Source: Verrucomicrobiales bacterium
GTDB lineage: Bacteria > Verrucomicrobiota > Verrucomicrobiia > Methylacidiphilales > JAAUTS01
Assembly: GCA_031256975.1 (NCBI GenBank)
Contig: JAIRPN010000004.1
Span: 185,846 to 249,845, forward strand
Reading direction: 5' to 3'
DNA: 64,000 bases
The notes beneath the pieces were generated by a model. That model worked only from the letters and a program-made list of their open reading frames with translations. It was not told the DNA's origin and made no database searches. The number at the start of each line of letters is the position of its first letter. Within the stretch, counting starts at the first letter, position 1. Both the position numbers and the translations under genes were made by a program. This document shows positions 7,939 to 16,493 of the stretch, one piece after another.

Positions 7939-9126
7939 TCAGGTCCGCGCCCCCCTGTGCAGGCGGGTGAGGCCAATGACAGTCAGGCCGATGCCCAGCA
8001 ACAGCCAGCCGGAAGGTTCGGGTACGGCGGTGGCGTGGAACACCAGCTGGTTGTTTTCAATGCTGAAGGCCCCTTCCACGCCATTGGCGATGAACTGTCC
8101 GCCCAGATCAGCGGAGGGTGTCGTGGCGTTAAGAAAATCGATGATCACATAGTCATTGCCGGCGACCAGTTGGCTCTTGCTAAAATCCACCGTCACCAAG
8201 CCAGTCAGGCTCACTCCTACTGTCACGGAGTCTGAGTACAGGAAGGACAATGGACTGTTCTCGGCGTAATCCAGCCAGGCACCATCTTCCAGTACCAAGG
8301 TCCCGACCACTTTCAGCGTGGTCGACAAATGCGCACCGGAATAAATATGGATAGTGCCGAGCGAAGCAATCACTCCGTGGCCGCCAAGCAGCCCCTGCCG
8401 CACTTCCACGCTGCCCACCGCTCCGGCGTGGTTTTCCACCAGCAAGTTCCCCGCCGAAACCGTGATGTTATCAACCACAATACCGGCGCTGCCGGACAGG
8501 ATGGTGGTGCCGGGACCGGATTGTTGCAGGTCGATGTTACTGCTGCTGGCGGCACCGCTGCCGCTGCCGACGACCTGATTGGCAAAATTGGCGGTGCCAC
8601 TGTGGGTAAATAAAATCGTGCCACGCCCCTGCCCGCTCTGGACGGCCAGGGCATTGCCGTTGCCGTCAACAATCTGTCCCTGCCCCTGCCCGCCGATTTC
8701 CAGTAATCCGCTTGCCGAAACGCCCGCCGCCAATACCAACCTTGAAGCCTGCACCATGCCGTCATTGATAATCAGGCTGCTCTGGACATTGGCATCGTAA
8801 GCGCCGATATTGATGCCACCGGTCCCGGAAACATCCCAGCGGGCATGATCGATAATCACAGCGCCGTCGTTATTGCCGCCAATGACCGCCGATCCGCTGT
8901 AAGCGGTGCCGGAGGCGATCACCGCGGTTCCGCTGTAACCGAGGTTGCCGATAAACACATCGTCGCTGCCGGTGGGAGGCACTGAGGATGGACTCCAGTT
9001 GCCGGCGTCAAACCAGTCGCTGGTACCGGAAGTATTAATCCAGGTATATTGTGTCGCGTGAACAGGCGTTGCGGTTGCCAGAGCCAGCAGGATGGCGCAT
9101 TGAATGAGCCGCTTGATATTCTTCAT
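7939..9126 (-). CDS. PEP-CTERM-anchored secreted protein with passenger-type beta repeats
   Basis: A 395-aa exported protein. It starts with a Sec signal peptide (KNIKRLIQ, hydrophobic stretch, PVHA cleavage site around residue 25). The body is rich in G, S, N and short beta segments (LLIENDG-like, VVDNITVSAGNLLVENHAG, VEVRQGLLGGHGVI), as in autotransporter passenger or beta-strand repeat domains. It ends with the PEP-CTERM sorting signal: VPEPSG, a hydrophobic helix LLLGIGLTVIGL and a basic tail RLHRGART. Exosortase should recognise this, but no exosortase gene is in the window. ATG at 9126 has AGAGGAA seven bases upstream; longer frames would bury the signal peptide. Likely role: cell-surface or matrix protein; exact function unknown. 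Confidence 0.88.
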   Translation of the reverse strand: MKNIKRLIQCAILLALATATPVHATQYTWINTSGTSDWFDAGNWSPSSVPPTGSDDVFIGNLGYSGTAVIASGTAYSGSAVIGGNNDGAVIIDHARWDVSGTGGINIGAYDANVQSSLIINDGMVQASRLVLAAGVSASGLLEIGGQGQGQIVDGNGNALAVQSGQGRGTILFTHSGTANFANQVVGSGSGAASSSNIDLQQSGPGTTILSGSAGIVVDNITVSAGNLLVENHAGAVGSVEVRQGLLGGHGVIASLGTIHIYSGAHLSTTLKVVGTLVLEDGAWLDYAENSPLSFLYSDSVTVGVSLTGLVTVDFSKSQLVAGNDYVIIDFLNATTPSADLGGQFIANGVEGAFSIENNQLVFHATAVPEPSGWLLLGIGLTVIGLTRLHRGART

Positions 9127-9431
9127 ATGTTTCCTCTCGTTTTTGTTATGACATTTTTCCAAAATCCGGTTTTGCCTGCGCCTGGCGCAGGGCTTCACAC
9201 TCGATCGGTTTCATAACTTCCCAGGCACCGATACAACCTTATGCTTTGTCCGATATGTTATCGCCATGTTCCGTTTCAATAGGCTTCGGCATTAAGCATG
9301 GTTATTGTATAATATTGGGTTTATTATAAAAATTTATTTATGTGAATGTCATGGATTTTTATCCATTCGTCATGTACGTGATTATTTTCAAAGAAAATGC
9401 GCCGCTTCAAGCAGGCCAACCTGAAGAGAAT
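9127..9431. other. AT-rich spacer upstream of the PEP-CTERM gene
   Basis: About 300 bp without a gene. The part 9296-9345 is very AT-rich, with several TATAAT-like words on both strands and should contain the promoter of the PEP-CTERM gene; I cannot fix a single -35/-10 pair. Confidence 0.4.
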
Positions 9432-9461
9432 AAGCACCCTGGCGCAAATCGCCGGGTGCTT
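9432..9461 (-). terminator. Hairpin downstream of the metallophosphoesterase
   Basis: AAGCACCC and GGGTGCTT form an eight-base stem, extended by weaker TGGCG/CGCC pairing around CAAAT. It lies directly after the stop of the phosphoesterase gene. The following T-tract on the minus strand (ATTCTCTT) is poor, so termination efficiency is uncertain. Confidence 0.55.
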
Positions 9462-9465
9462 GCTG

Positions 9466-10194
9466 TCAGCGTGCCAATTCTCCCTTGCCGCTACGCAGCA
9501 CGGCAGTCAATTGGGACTTGGCGTAGTCCGGCAACCGGCAGGCCCGGTATGCGCCGACCGTTTCCTGCACGTCGTAAGCGACCCGGCGTAAACTAACCAT
9601 CCCACCCCTCCACAGCGCATAGGCTGCCCGCGGATCGCCATCCTTCGGCTGCCCCACGCTGCCCGGATTGACGACCGTGGTCCGGCCTATCCTGGCCAGC
9701 ATCGGGACGTGGGTGTGTCCGACAAACAGGAAATGCGGGAAATCCGCCGCGTTCACCTGCCTTTCCCATTCCTCGTCCGGAGCCTCCCGCGACAAATAGG
9801 TGTACAAGGGCTGCAGCGGAGTGGCATGGCAGGCGTAACAACAAAATTCGTTCAGCATGAATTCCGCCGCTGGTTTCAATCCGGCCAGAAAACCCTTTTG
9901 CTCCCGATTCAGCTTCCGTTTGGTGACGGTCCGCATGAGCTTCGCCAACTGCCGGTAAGGTCTGGAGCAGCGCGGATCGGTATCCAGGCCGACCGCGTGG
10001 TCATGGTTGCCTTGCAAAAACAGGTTGTCGGGACAAGTGGTCTGCATGGCCCAATTGACGCATTCGGCAGGCAGCGGACCATAATTGACCAGGTCGCCCA
10101 GGCAAATAATTTTCTTCGCCTTTGGCTCGGCCCTTAACACGGCCTGCAATGCCGGCCAATTGCCATGAATATCTGACACGATCAAAACTCGCAT
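9466..10194 (-). CDS. Metallophosphoesterase (calcineurin-like, YfcE/MJ0936 type)
   Basis: A 242-aa cytoplasmic phosphoesterase with a two-metal site. The metal-binding motifs are in order: DIHGN (D-x-H, residues 8-12), GDLVNYG (GD), GNHDHAV (GNHD), CHATP (H) and GHTHVPM (GHTH), followed by NPGSVGQP, the hallmark of the MJ0936/YfcE subfamily. Substrates in the family are phosphodiesters or phosphoproteins; here unknown. ATG at 10194 gives MRVLIVSDIHGN, the normal start; an in-frame extension upstream has no family similarity. It is divergent from the LytTR pair. Confidence 0.93.
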   Translation of the reverse strand: MRVLIVSDIHGNWPALQAVLRAEPKAKKIICLGDLVNYGPLPAECVNWAMQTTCPDNLFLQGNHDHAVGLDTDPRCSRPYRQLAKLMRTVTKRKLNREQKGFLAGLKPAAEFMLNEFCCYACHATPLQPLYTYLSREAPDEEWERQVNAADFPHFLFVGHTHVPMLARIGRTTVVNPGSVGQPKDGDPRAAYALWRGGMVSLRRVAYDVQETVGAYRACRLPDYAKSQLTAVLRSGKGELAR

Positions 10195-10367
10195 GGTGGA
10201 TTTCGGGGGGTGGTGCGACGGTTTTCGGCTTGGCCTGCGGCCAAGGGCCGCGCCATGACAGGGAATTTCGGATCGAACCGCCGGCTTGTTTCGCGCGCCA
10301 ACTGTCTTTGTGATCCTGCGCATCACCGATCAATATGCCCGAGCAAGAGATTGTTAACAAAATCAAT

Positions 10368-10394
10368 TATACAAGCGTCATATAAACTTGTATA
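10368..10394. promoter_or_regulatory. Inverted repeat upstream of the tandem LytTR genes
   Basis: TATACAAG (10368-10375) and CTTGTATA (10387-10394) form perfect eight-base arms around 11 bases. CGTCATA occurs twice in the same stretch. The element lies 23 bases upstream of the first LytTR start, where an autoregulatory site or a core promoter would be expected. Confidence 0.5.
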
Positions 10395-10416
10395 TTCGTC
10401 ATAGAGGAATTTGAAA

Positions 10417-11349
10417 TTGAAGAAACCGCATTTGCTGAATGGCCAGGACAGCCTGTGGTATGACATCACGCTATGGTTTGCCGGGCTCAAGGCCGACGAG
10501 GCTGTTCACCGCCTGTTGCAACGACTCGGCACCCGGCATCATGCCGACCGCACCTGGCTGGCCCCCAACAACCGCAGCCAGACGAAGGTGCGGATCACCC
10601 ACGAATGGTGCGCCAGAGGCGTGCCCTCGTCCCTGGCGCAGGGCCGCACGCTGTCCACCGAAACCTATCGCTGGGTGCAGCGCAGCCTGCACCGGCACAA
10701 GGAAATCTATATTCCCACGCCGGACAAGATTCCGCGCCGTTATCGTGATTTGCGCGTGCGCTTCCAGCTACAGGGCACCTGCTCCTTTTATTGCGTGCCG
10801 ATCCTGGACAGTGACGGCAAGTTGATCGCGGCCCTGGGACACCACAAACTGCATCACGAGTATTACTGGCCGCGCGGCGACCGCAAGGAGATGCGCCAGG
10901 CCGCCGCCATCATCGGGGCTTGGATGCGCACCAGGCTGAACAAGAAGGACGCGCCGTTTCCCGATTTACCAAAGGAGCCGGAACCGGCCGTGCTGATCAA
11001 GCAGGGCAGCGTCTCAACCGCCTATCCTGTTTCGCAAATCGTCAGGCTCAGGGTAACGCACGGTTACTCGACGGTGGAACTGTCCAACGGCCGGACCCTG
11101 ACCAAATGCCGTTCGCTGGATCGCTGGCAGGAGATTCTGCCAGCCAGGCACTTCATGCGGGTCCACCGCTCCTGCATCATCAACCTCAAAAAAATCACCT
11201 CGCTGGACCGCAACGGCGGGCACTGGCTGCTGACCCTTTCCGACCAGGATACCATCCACGTCGGACGTCAGTACCGCCGGGAACTGCTGCATCGCCTCAG
11301 GAACCGGGTAATGCTTAAAGCACAGCAGGCAAAAAGAAAGGTGCCCTGA
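10417..11349 (+). CDS. LytTR-domain transcriptional regulator with N-terminal sensor region (copy 1)
   Basis: A 310-aa regulator. The C-terminal ~100 residues are a LytTR DNA-binding domain (VSQIVRLRVTHGYSTVELSNGRTL, then FMRVHRSCIINLKKI and HVGRQYRREL). The N-terminal ~190 residues look GAF-like: HRLLQRLGTRHHADRTWL, a conserved W, and FQLQGTCSFYCVPILDSDGKLIAALGHHK. There is no receiver domain, so it should sense a ligand directly rather than be phosphorylated. TTG at 10417 is preferred over TTG 10411 because AGAGGAA then has a normal seven-base spacing, and the next gene starts with the same TTG-AAA-AAG-CCx pattern. Copy 2 follows after 29 bp. Confidence 0.85.
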   Translation: MKKPHLLNGQDSLWYDITLWFAGLKADEAVHRLLQRLGTRHHADRTWLAPNNRSQTKVRITHEWCARGVPSSLAQGRTLSTETYRWVQRSLHRHKEIYIPTPDKIPRRYRDLRVRFQLQGTCSFYCVPILDSDGKLIAALGHHKLHHEYYWPRGDRKEMRQAAAIIGAWMRTRLNKKDAPFPDLPKEPEPAVLIKQGSVSTAYPVSQIVRLRVTHGYSTVELSNGRTLTKCRSLDRWQEILPARHFMRVHRSCIINLKKITSLDRNGGHWLLTLSDQDTIHVGRQYRRELLHRLRNRVMLKAQQAKRKVP

Positions 11350-11378
11350 ATCCTGAACATGAGCAAGAGGTGCACATT

Positions 11379-12284
11379 TTGAAAAAGCCCCGCCAGCTAA
11401 GCCGGAAAAACAGCCTGTGGCGCGACGCCGCGTTATGGTTTGCCGGACTGCCTCCCGACTCTGCCATCCACCGCCTGTTGCAGAGGCTCGGCACCCGGCA
11501 CCATGCCGACCGCACCTGGCTGCTGCCTGCCAACAACGGCAACGTACGGGTGATCACCCACCAATGGTATGCCAAGGGGATCTCCCCCGCCCTGCACGAA
11601 AGACGCAAGTTGTCCGCTGCAACCTACCAATGGGTGATGCGCCAAATCCGGCGTCATCACGAACTCTACATCGCCTCTCCTGACAAGATTCCGCAACGTT
11701 TCTGCGACCTGCGCAACCAGTTCATGTTGCAGGGCACCTGCTCGCTGTATTGCGTGCCGATCTTCTCCGGTGGTGAACTGGTCGCCACCATCGGCCATCA
11801 CAAACTGCGCCAGCCGCATTGCTGGACGCGTTCCGAACGCGAGGAAATGCACCAGGCCGCGTTTGTCATCGGCACATTGCTGGTCGCGCAAAAAATCAGC
11901 CGGCGCGGGGAAAGCACGGCCTTTCAAAAAGGGACGGAACCGCAGACCTCCATCTACATCAAGCAGGGCGAGACTTCCGCCGCGGTACCGGCGGTCCATA
12001 TCCTGCTGGTCCGGGCCGCGCTGAATTATTCGCAGGTAACGCTGGCCAATGGCCGCTCGGTCACCCAGTACCGCTCGATGGACCAATGGCAGCAAATCCT
12101 GCCCAAGCATACCTTCATGCGCGTCCACCGTTCTTATATCGTCAACATCAAAAAGATTGTCCGTCTGGACCGCAACGCGGGCCACTGGCACATCACCCTG
12201 GCCAACAGGGAAACCTTGCATATCGGCCGCCAGTATCGCAAGGAACTGCTGCAACGATTAAAAAAACGGACCGCCGGAACGTAG
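11379..12284 (+). CDS. LytTR-domain transcriptional regulator (copy 2, tandem paralogue)
   Basis: A 301-aa paralogue of the preceding gene with the same architecture: HRLLQRLGTRHHADRTWL near residues 27-44, MLQGTCSLYCVPIFSGGELVATIGHHK in the sensor half, and a LytTR domain with FMRVHRSYIVNIKKIVRLDRN. Start: TTG at 11379 preceded by AGAGG; GTG at 11370 is in frame but would overlap that ribosome site. The two copies differ most in the linker between the domains. Tandem duplication and near-identity of the predicted ligand pocket suggest either heterodimers or two related signals; targets are unknown. The stop is about 100 bp before the phosphorylase gene. Confidence 0.85.
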   Translation: MKKPRQLSRKNSLWRDAALWFAGLPPDSAIHRLLQRLGTRHHADRTWLLPANNGNVRVITHQWYAKGISPALHERRKLSAATYQWVMRQIRRHHELYIASPDKIPQRFCDLRNQFMLQGTCSLYCVPIFSGGELVATIGHHKLRQPHCWTRSEREEMHQAAFVIGTLLVAQKISRRGESTAFQKGTEPQTSIYIKQGETSAAVPAVHILLVRAALNYSQVTLANGRSVTQYRSMDQWQQILPKHTFMRVHRSYIVNIKKIVRLDRNAGHWHITLANRETLHIGRQYRKELLQRLKKRTAGT

Positions 12285-12380
12285 CATATCACCATCACGG
12301 TCATCACTTGATATTATCTGAAGAGGGATTAAGCCGGGTTAACGCTTGCCCGGTTCTGAACAATCACTAGTTTTATCACC

Positions 12381-13247
12381 ATGCAATCACAACCTTTCAT
12401 CGGCATCCTCGGCGGCAGCGGCATTTATCACATCCCTTCGCTTACCGACGTGCGTGAAGTGCGAGTCAACACGCCTTTCGGCAATCCTTCCGACAGCATC
12501 CGGATTGGCAAAATGCACGGCCGTGACGTGGCCTTTCTCGCCCGGCACGGACGTCATCATACCCTCGCCCCGTCGGAAATTCCGCATCGTGCCAATATTT
12601 ATGCCCTCAAGAAACTCGGCGTGCGCTGGCTGGTCAGTCTGAGCGCCGTCGGTTCACTGAAGGAACATTTGAAGCCTGGCCATTTTGTCGTGCCGCTGCA
12701 GTTCTTCGACCGTACCAAGGCCCGCCTGGAACACAGTTTTTTCGGCAATGGCATCGTCGCGCATGTCAGTTTCGGCGATCCGGTCTGCCCGCGATTGGCC
12801 GCCATTTTGTACCAGTCCGCTCAGACCGTCGGCGCCACCGTGCACTGGGGCGGCACTTATGTGAACATGGAGGGCCCCGCCTTCTCCACCCGTGCGGAAT
12901 CGGAATTTCACCGTTCCCTTGGCTTTGATGTGATCGGCATGACCAACCTGGCCGAGGCGAGGCTCGCACGGGAAGCCGAGGTCAGCTACGCTTCGCTGTC
13001 GATGGTGACCGACTATGACTGCTGGCACAAGGAGGAACAGGAAGTTTCCGTCACCCAAGTCCAGAAAACGCTCGCGCATAATTCCGAATTGGCCAATCGC
13101 ACGCTCAATCACTTGGTCACGCACATCCCCCTGCATGAAAAGACGCCCTGCCACTCGTCATTGGCGAATGCGATCCAGACTCCCCGGGAATACTGGCCAA
13201 AGGAACGGATTGAGGAATTGCGTCCCATACTGGCACCCTATTTGTAA
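12381..13247 (+). CDS. mtnP: S-methyl-5'-thioadenosine / purine nucleoside phosphorylase family protein
   Basis: A 288-aa phosphorylase of the MTAP/PNP family, which cleaves methylthioadenosine (or another purine nucleoside) with phosphate to base and ribose-1-phosphate; methionine salvage. Seen: GILGGSGIY at the N-terminus, phosphate-binding RHGRHH, PSEIPHRANIYALKKLG, the VNMEGPAFSTRAES segment with the substrate glutamate, and IGMTNLAEARLAREAE, all in MTAP order. The distinction between MTAP and other purine phosphorylases cannot be made with certainty by eye, but the MTNLAEA and TDYDCWH motifs favour MTAP. No other methionine-salvage gene is near. It is convergent with ptsI. Confidence 0.88.
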   Translation: MQSQPFIGILGGSGIYHIPSLTDVREVRVNTPFGNPSDSIRIGKMHGRDVAFLARHGRHHTLAPSEIPHRANIYALKKLGVRWLVSLSAVGSLKEHLKPGHFVVPLQFFDRTKARLEHSFFGNGIVAHVSFGDPVCPRLAAILYQSAQTVGATVHWGGTYVNMEGPAFSTRAESEFHRSLGFDVIGMTNLAEARLAREAEVSYASLSMVTDYDCWHKEEQEVSVTQVQKTLAHNSELANRTLNHLVTHIPLHEKTPCHSSLANAIQTPREYWPKERIEELRPILAPYL

Positions 13248-13276
13248 GGAATCACCGACCGCCGCTGGCAAAGGTC

Positions 13277-15046
13277 TTAATCAAGCAAGTGGGCGAAATG
13301 AGCCTCGGCGACCTGTTCCAAGCGCGACATGATTTCATCCGCCGTGTTTAGCGTTTGCAGTTCGGCTACCAATTTCTGCATATCCTGATAATGCAGGCTT
13401 TGAATTGCCGCTTTGGCACGCGACAGGAAATTCGGCCCCATACTCAGTTCGTCAACGCCAAGTCCCAGCAACAAAGGCACCAACAGCAGCTCACTCGACA
13501 TCTCCCCGCACACCCCGACCCAAATATTGGCATCATGGGCGCTTTTCACCGTATGGCTAATCAATGAAATAATGGACGGATGGGTGGGCTGATACAAATA
13601 CGCCACCTTCTCGTTCAAGCGGTCGACCGCGATGGTGTATTGGATCAGGTCATTGGTGCCGATGCTGAAAAATTGCACTTCCCTGGCCAGCCGATTGGTA
13701 ATCAGCACCGCTGCCGGCGTTTCAATCATCGTGCCGATTTCAATATCGCGGGTAAAGCCAACCCCCTCGCGCTGCAATTCCTCCAGCACCTCGGCCAGCA
13801 CCTGCTTCGATTGCTGCAATTCCTCAAAAGTGCAGATCATCGGGAACATGATGCGCACCTTGACTCCTTCGCCAGCCCGGCAAATCGCACGCAATTGGGT
13901 GCGGAAAATATCCTGGCGTTCCAGGGTGTAACGGATCGCCCGCCATCCCAGGAACGGGTTCATTTCCTCGATTGAACCGAGGTGGTCGAGCATCTTGTCG
14001 CCGCCGATATCGAGTGTGCGGAAAATCACCGGATGCGGCGACGAGGATTCGATCACCCGGCGGTAAATCTCGATTTGTTCCTGTTCGGTGGGCAATTCCA
14101 GGCGGTTCAGGAACAAAAACTCGGTGCGGTACAGGCCAACCCCTTCCGCGCCGCTTTGCCTGATGAGCGGAAAATCCTCGGGAAGTTCGACATTCGCCGA
14201 CAAAATCACCTTCCGGCCATCCTTGGTAATCGCTTCGGTACCGCGCAGGGATTCCAATTGGGCATCGACCTGATGACGCTTGTGCTCCAATTGCCCGTAC
14301 TCAAACTTGGTTTGCGCGCTGGGGTTGACGATCAACAAGCCCTCATGGCCATCCAGAATAACCTCCAGGCCCCTTCCCAGCTTGTGCGAGGCATCTTTCA
14401 ACCCCACCACCGCCGGAATATTCAGCGAACGGGCCATGATCGCGGTGTGCGAAGTCCGGCTGCCGATATCGGTGACAAAGCCAAGCACCTTGGAACGATC
14501 CAGCATCGCCGTGTCGGATGGCGAAAGATCGTGGGCCAGAATGATGCTGGGCTTTTCCAAATTGTATTTGTCACTTGGATTCGCTCCCAGCAGATTGCTG
14601 AGCACGCGGCGTCCGACATCCAGGATATCGGAGGCCCGTTCGCGCAAATAAGCGTCATCCATCTGCCGCATGCTCTGGGCATAGTTCTGGATCAGATGAT
14701 GAAAGACAATTTCCACGCACAAATTGCGCTGCTCGATTTGCTTGCGCACCGCGTCGATCAGCGAACTGTCCTCCAATACCAGCAGATGCGCGTCAAAAAT
14801 ACTGGCATCCTTTTCACCGATGGAAGCGGAGAGATGCTCCTTGATGGCAATCACCTCGCGGCGGGTCTTGACCAGCGCCGCCTCAAGGCGCGCAATTTCC
14901 TCGGGCCATGAACCCGGTGCTATTTTATTTTTGGGAACCAGCAATTCCTCGCTGGTCAGTACCTCCAGCGGCCCATGCACGACACCCGGTGACACCGGGA
15001 TACCGGATAACCTAAATTCTTCCGTGGTCGTGTTGGAATCTGCCAT
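13277..15046 (-). CDS. ptsI: PTS enzyme I (phosphoenolpyruvate-protein phosphotransferase)
   Basis: Enzyme I takes phosphate from PEP on a histidine and passes it to HPr. The 589-aa length is normal. The swivelling phosphohistidine domain has TDIGSRTSHTAIMAR with active H200. The PEP-binding barrel shows GLYRTEFLFLNR, RTLDIGGDK, GTMIETPAA, IGTNDLIQYTIAVDR, and the acid/base cysteine in VGVCGEMS. It is the third gene after hprK and HPr on the same strand, but separated from HPr by 156 bp, so it may have a promoter of its own. With no EII permease in the window, a regulatory role for this PTS is likely. Confidence 0.97.
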   Translation of the reverse strand: MADSNTTTEEFRLSGIPVSPGVVHGPLEVLTSEELLVPKNKIAPGSWPEEIARLEAALVKTRREVIAIKEHLSASIGEKDASIFDAHLLVLEDSSLIDAVRKQIEQRNLCVEIVFHHLIQNYAQSMRQMDDAYLRERASDILDVGRRVLSNLLGANPSDKYNLEKPSIILAHDLSPSDTAMLDRSKVLGFVTDIGSRTSHTAIMARSLNIPAVVGLKDASHKLGRGLEVILDGHEGLLIVNPSAQTKFEYGQLEHKRHQVDAQLESLRGTEAITKDGRKVILSANVELPEDFPLIRQSGAEGVGLYRTEFLFLNRLELPTEQEQIEIYRRVIESSSPHPVIFRTLDIGGDKMLDHLGSIEEMNPFLGWRAIRYTLERQDIFRTQLRAICRAGEGVKVRIMFPMICTFEELQQSKQVLAEVLEELQREGVGFTRDIEIGTMIETPAAVLITNRLAREVQFFSIGTNDLIQYTIAVDRLNEKVAYLYQPTHPSIISLISHTVKSAHDANIWVGVCGEMSSELLLVPLLLGLGVDELSMGPNFLSRAKAAIQSLHYQDMQKLVAELQTLNTADEIMSRLEQVAEAHFAHLLD

Positions 15047-15202
15047 GCTGCAAACATGTTAGAGCTTTGCGGCTGGTTGGCAAGCGGGTGTCGCGCTTTC
15101 CTTGTTAAAAAAAGCGCCTCCCCGGTGGCTAAAAAATGAATCTTGATTAAGGGATATTAAATGACCGTATGGCGCCATTATATCCCCTGAACGAAATCTG
15201 AA

Positions 15203-15508
15203 TTATTCTTCGTCGAATTTGCGCTTGATCAAATCCTCGATTTCCTTGACCGCCTGTTCGGCGTCATCGCCTGCAGCCGTGACTTTCAAGTGGGAACCGC
15301 AGCCGGCCGCCAGCATCATCAATCCCATGATGCTTTTGCCGTTCACTTCCTCGCCGTCTTTTTCAACGGTGATTTCGCACGGGAACCGGTTGGCGATCCG
15401 GACAAACATGGCCGCCGGCCGCGCATGCAGGCCCAGCTTGTTCAAAACGACCAATTCCTTGCTCACAGTATTCTCATCAGAACCCGTCTTAGTATTTGCG
15501 ACACCCAT
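15203..15508 (-). CDS. ptsH: PTS phosphocarrier protein HPr
   Basis: A 101-aa HPr, about 15 residues longer than usual because of a hydrophilic N-terminal extension. The enzyme I-dependent histidine is H28 in NKLGLHARPAAMFV, and the HPr-kinase target serine is S59 in NGKSIMGLMML. Both sites being present, next to hprK, means it can serve phosphotransfer and serine-phosphate signalling. It starts two bases after the hprK stop, so the two genes are almost certainly co-transcribed. The C-terminus is acidic and helical as in HPr. Confidence 0.96.
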   Translation of the reverse strand: MGVANTKTGSDENTVSKELVVLNKLGLHARPAAMFVRIANRFPCEITVEKDGEEVNGKSIMGLMMLAAGCGSHLKVTAAGDDAEQAVKEIEDLIKRKFDEE

Positions 15509-15510
15509 GT

Positions 15511-16482
15511 TTATCTCTCTTTTTGTTGCTGCATTTTACTCAGTAAACGTTCGTTAAATTCAAATGCCGAATGGTGACCGATGCTTTTCAGCTTCTGGTC
15601 CAAGGCGGCAACTTCTACCAAACCGGACAAATCACGGCCCATCCGCACGGGAATTGTGACATGAGGAACCTTAATTTGCAATATTTCATAAAAATGTTGA
15701 TCAAGGCCGATCCGGTCGATCTCCTCACCCGCCATTTTGCTCCCTTCCTTCAGGGTCACCACCAAATCAATGCGTTTTTGATAACGGATACTGCTGGCGC
15801 CAAAGATGCTGGCCACATTCAGGATGCCAATGCCGCGCACTTCGATGTAGTGCCGGGTCAGGTCATTGGAAGTTCCGGTCAATTCACGGCCTTCCAGGGC
15901 CCGGATCTTGGTTACATCGTCGGAAACCAGTGAATAGCCCCGCTCAATCAGGCCCAGCACGCACTCGCTCTTGCCAATACCGCTTTCACCCATGATCAAA
16001 ACGCCGACCCCCTGAATGTCCACCATGCTGCTATGCAGGTTGATGGTTGGGGCAAATTCCTCTTCCAGCACGATGGTGATACGATTTACTAGCACCGTGG
16101 TTTTAAAAGGAGAGGAAAAGATCGGCACCCCAAAATGCTCGGCCTCTTCCAAGACATAGGTTGGCGGCTTGATATTTCGGGTATAGACTAGGCACGGCAT
16201 TTTGTGCTCAAAAATCTGCCGGATGCGTTTACGGCGTTCAGCCATGGGCAAGCTGCCCAGATAGGCGCTTTCACTGCTGCCGATCAATTGTACCCGGCGA
16301 TAGGCGAAATATTTGAAAAACCCGGTCAGGGCCAGGCCAACGCGGTTGACCGATCCCTCGGTAATACGGCGGTTCATGCCCTGTGCGCCACCCACCAGCT
16401 TGAGCTGCAGGGATGCGGCATGCTTGGCATAAAATTGCCCGACCGTGATTTCCGGCTGAACCTGTTTTTTGTTGTTGGCCAT
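15511..16482 (-). CDS. hprK: HPr kinase/phosphorylase
   Basis: A 323-aa bifunctional enzyme that phosphorylates HPr on serine with ATP and removes it with phosphate. The N-terminal ~130 residues form the HprK N-domain; the C-domain has the characteristic LHSSMVDIQGVGVLIMGESGIGKSE with Walker A at 165-172 and H150, D188-D189 in SLVSDDV, and the signature EVRGIGILNVASIFG. It is followed two bases later by HPr and preceded 11 bp upstream by galE, so galE-hprK-HPr reads as an operon linking sugar-nucleotide metabolism to PTS control. Confidence 0.96.
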   Translation of the reverse strand: MANNKKQVQPEITVGQFYAKHAASLQLKLVGGAQGMNRRITEGSVNRVGLALTGFFKYFAYRRVQLIGSSESAYLGSLPMAERRKRIRQIFEHKMPCLVYTRNIKPPTYVLEEAEHFGVPIFSSPFKTTVLVNRITIVLEEEFAPTINLHSSMVDIQGVGVLIMGESGIGKSECVLGLIERGYSLVSDDVTKIRALEGRELTGTSNDLTRHYIEVRGIGILNVASIFGASSIRYQKRIDLVVTLKEGSKMAGEEIDRIGLDQHFYEILQIKVPHVTIPVRMGRDLSGLVEVAALDQKLKSIGHHSAFEFNERLLSKMQQQKER

Positions 16483-16493
16483 TAGCGTCTGGA

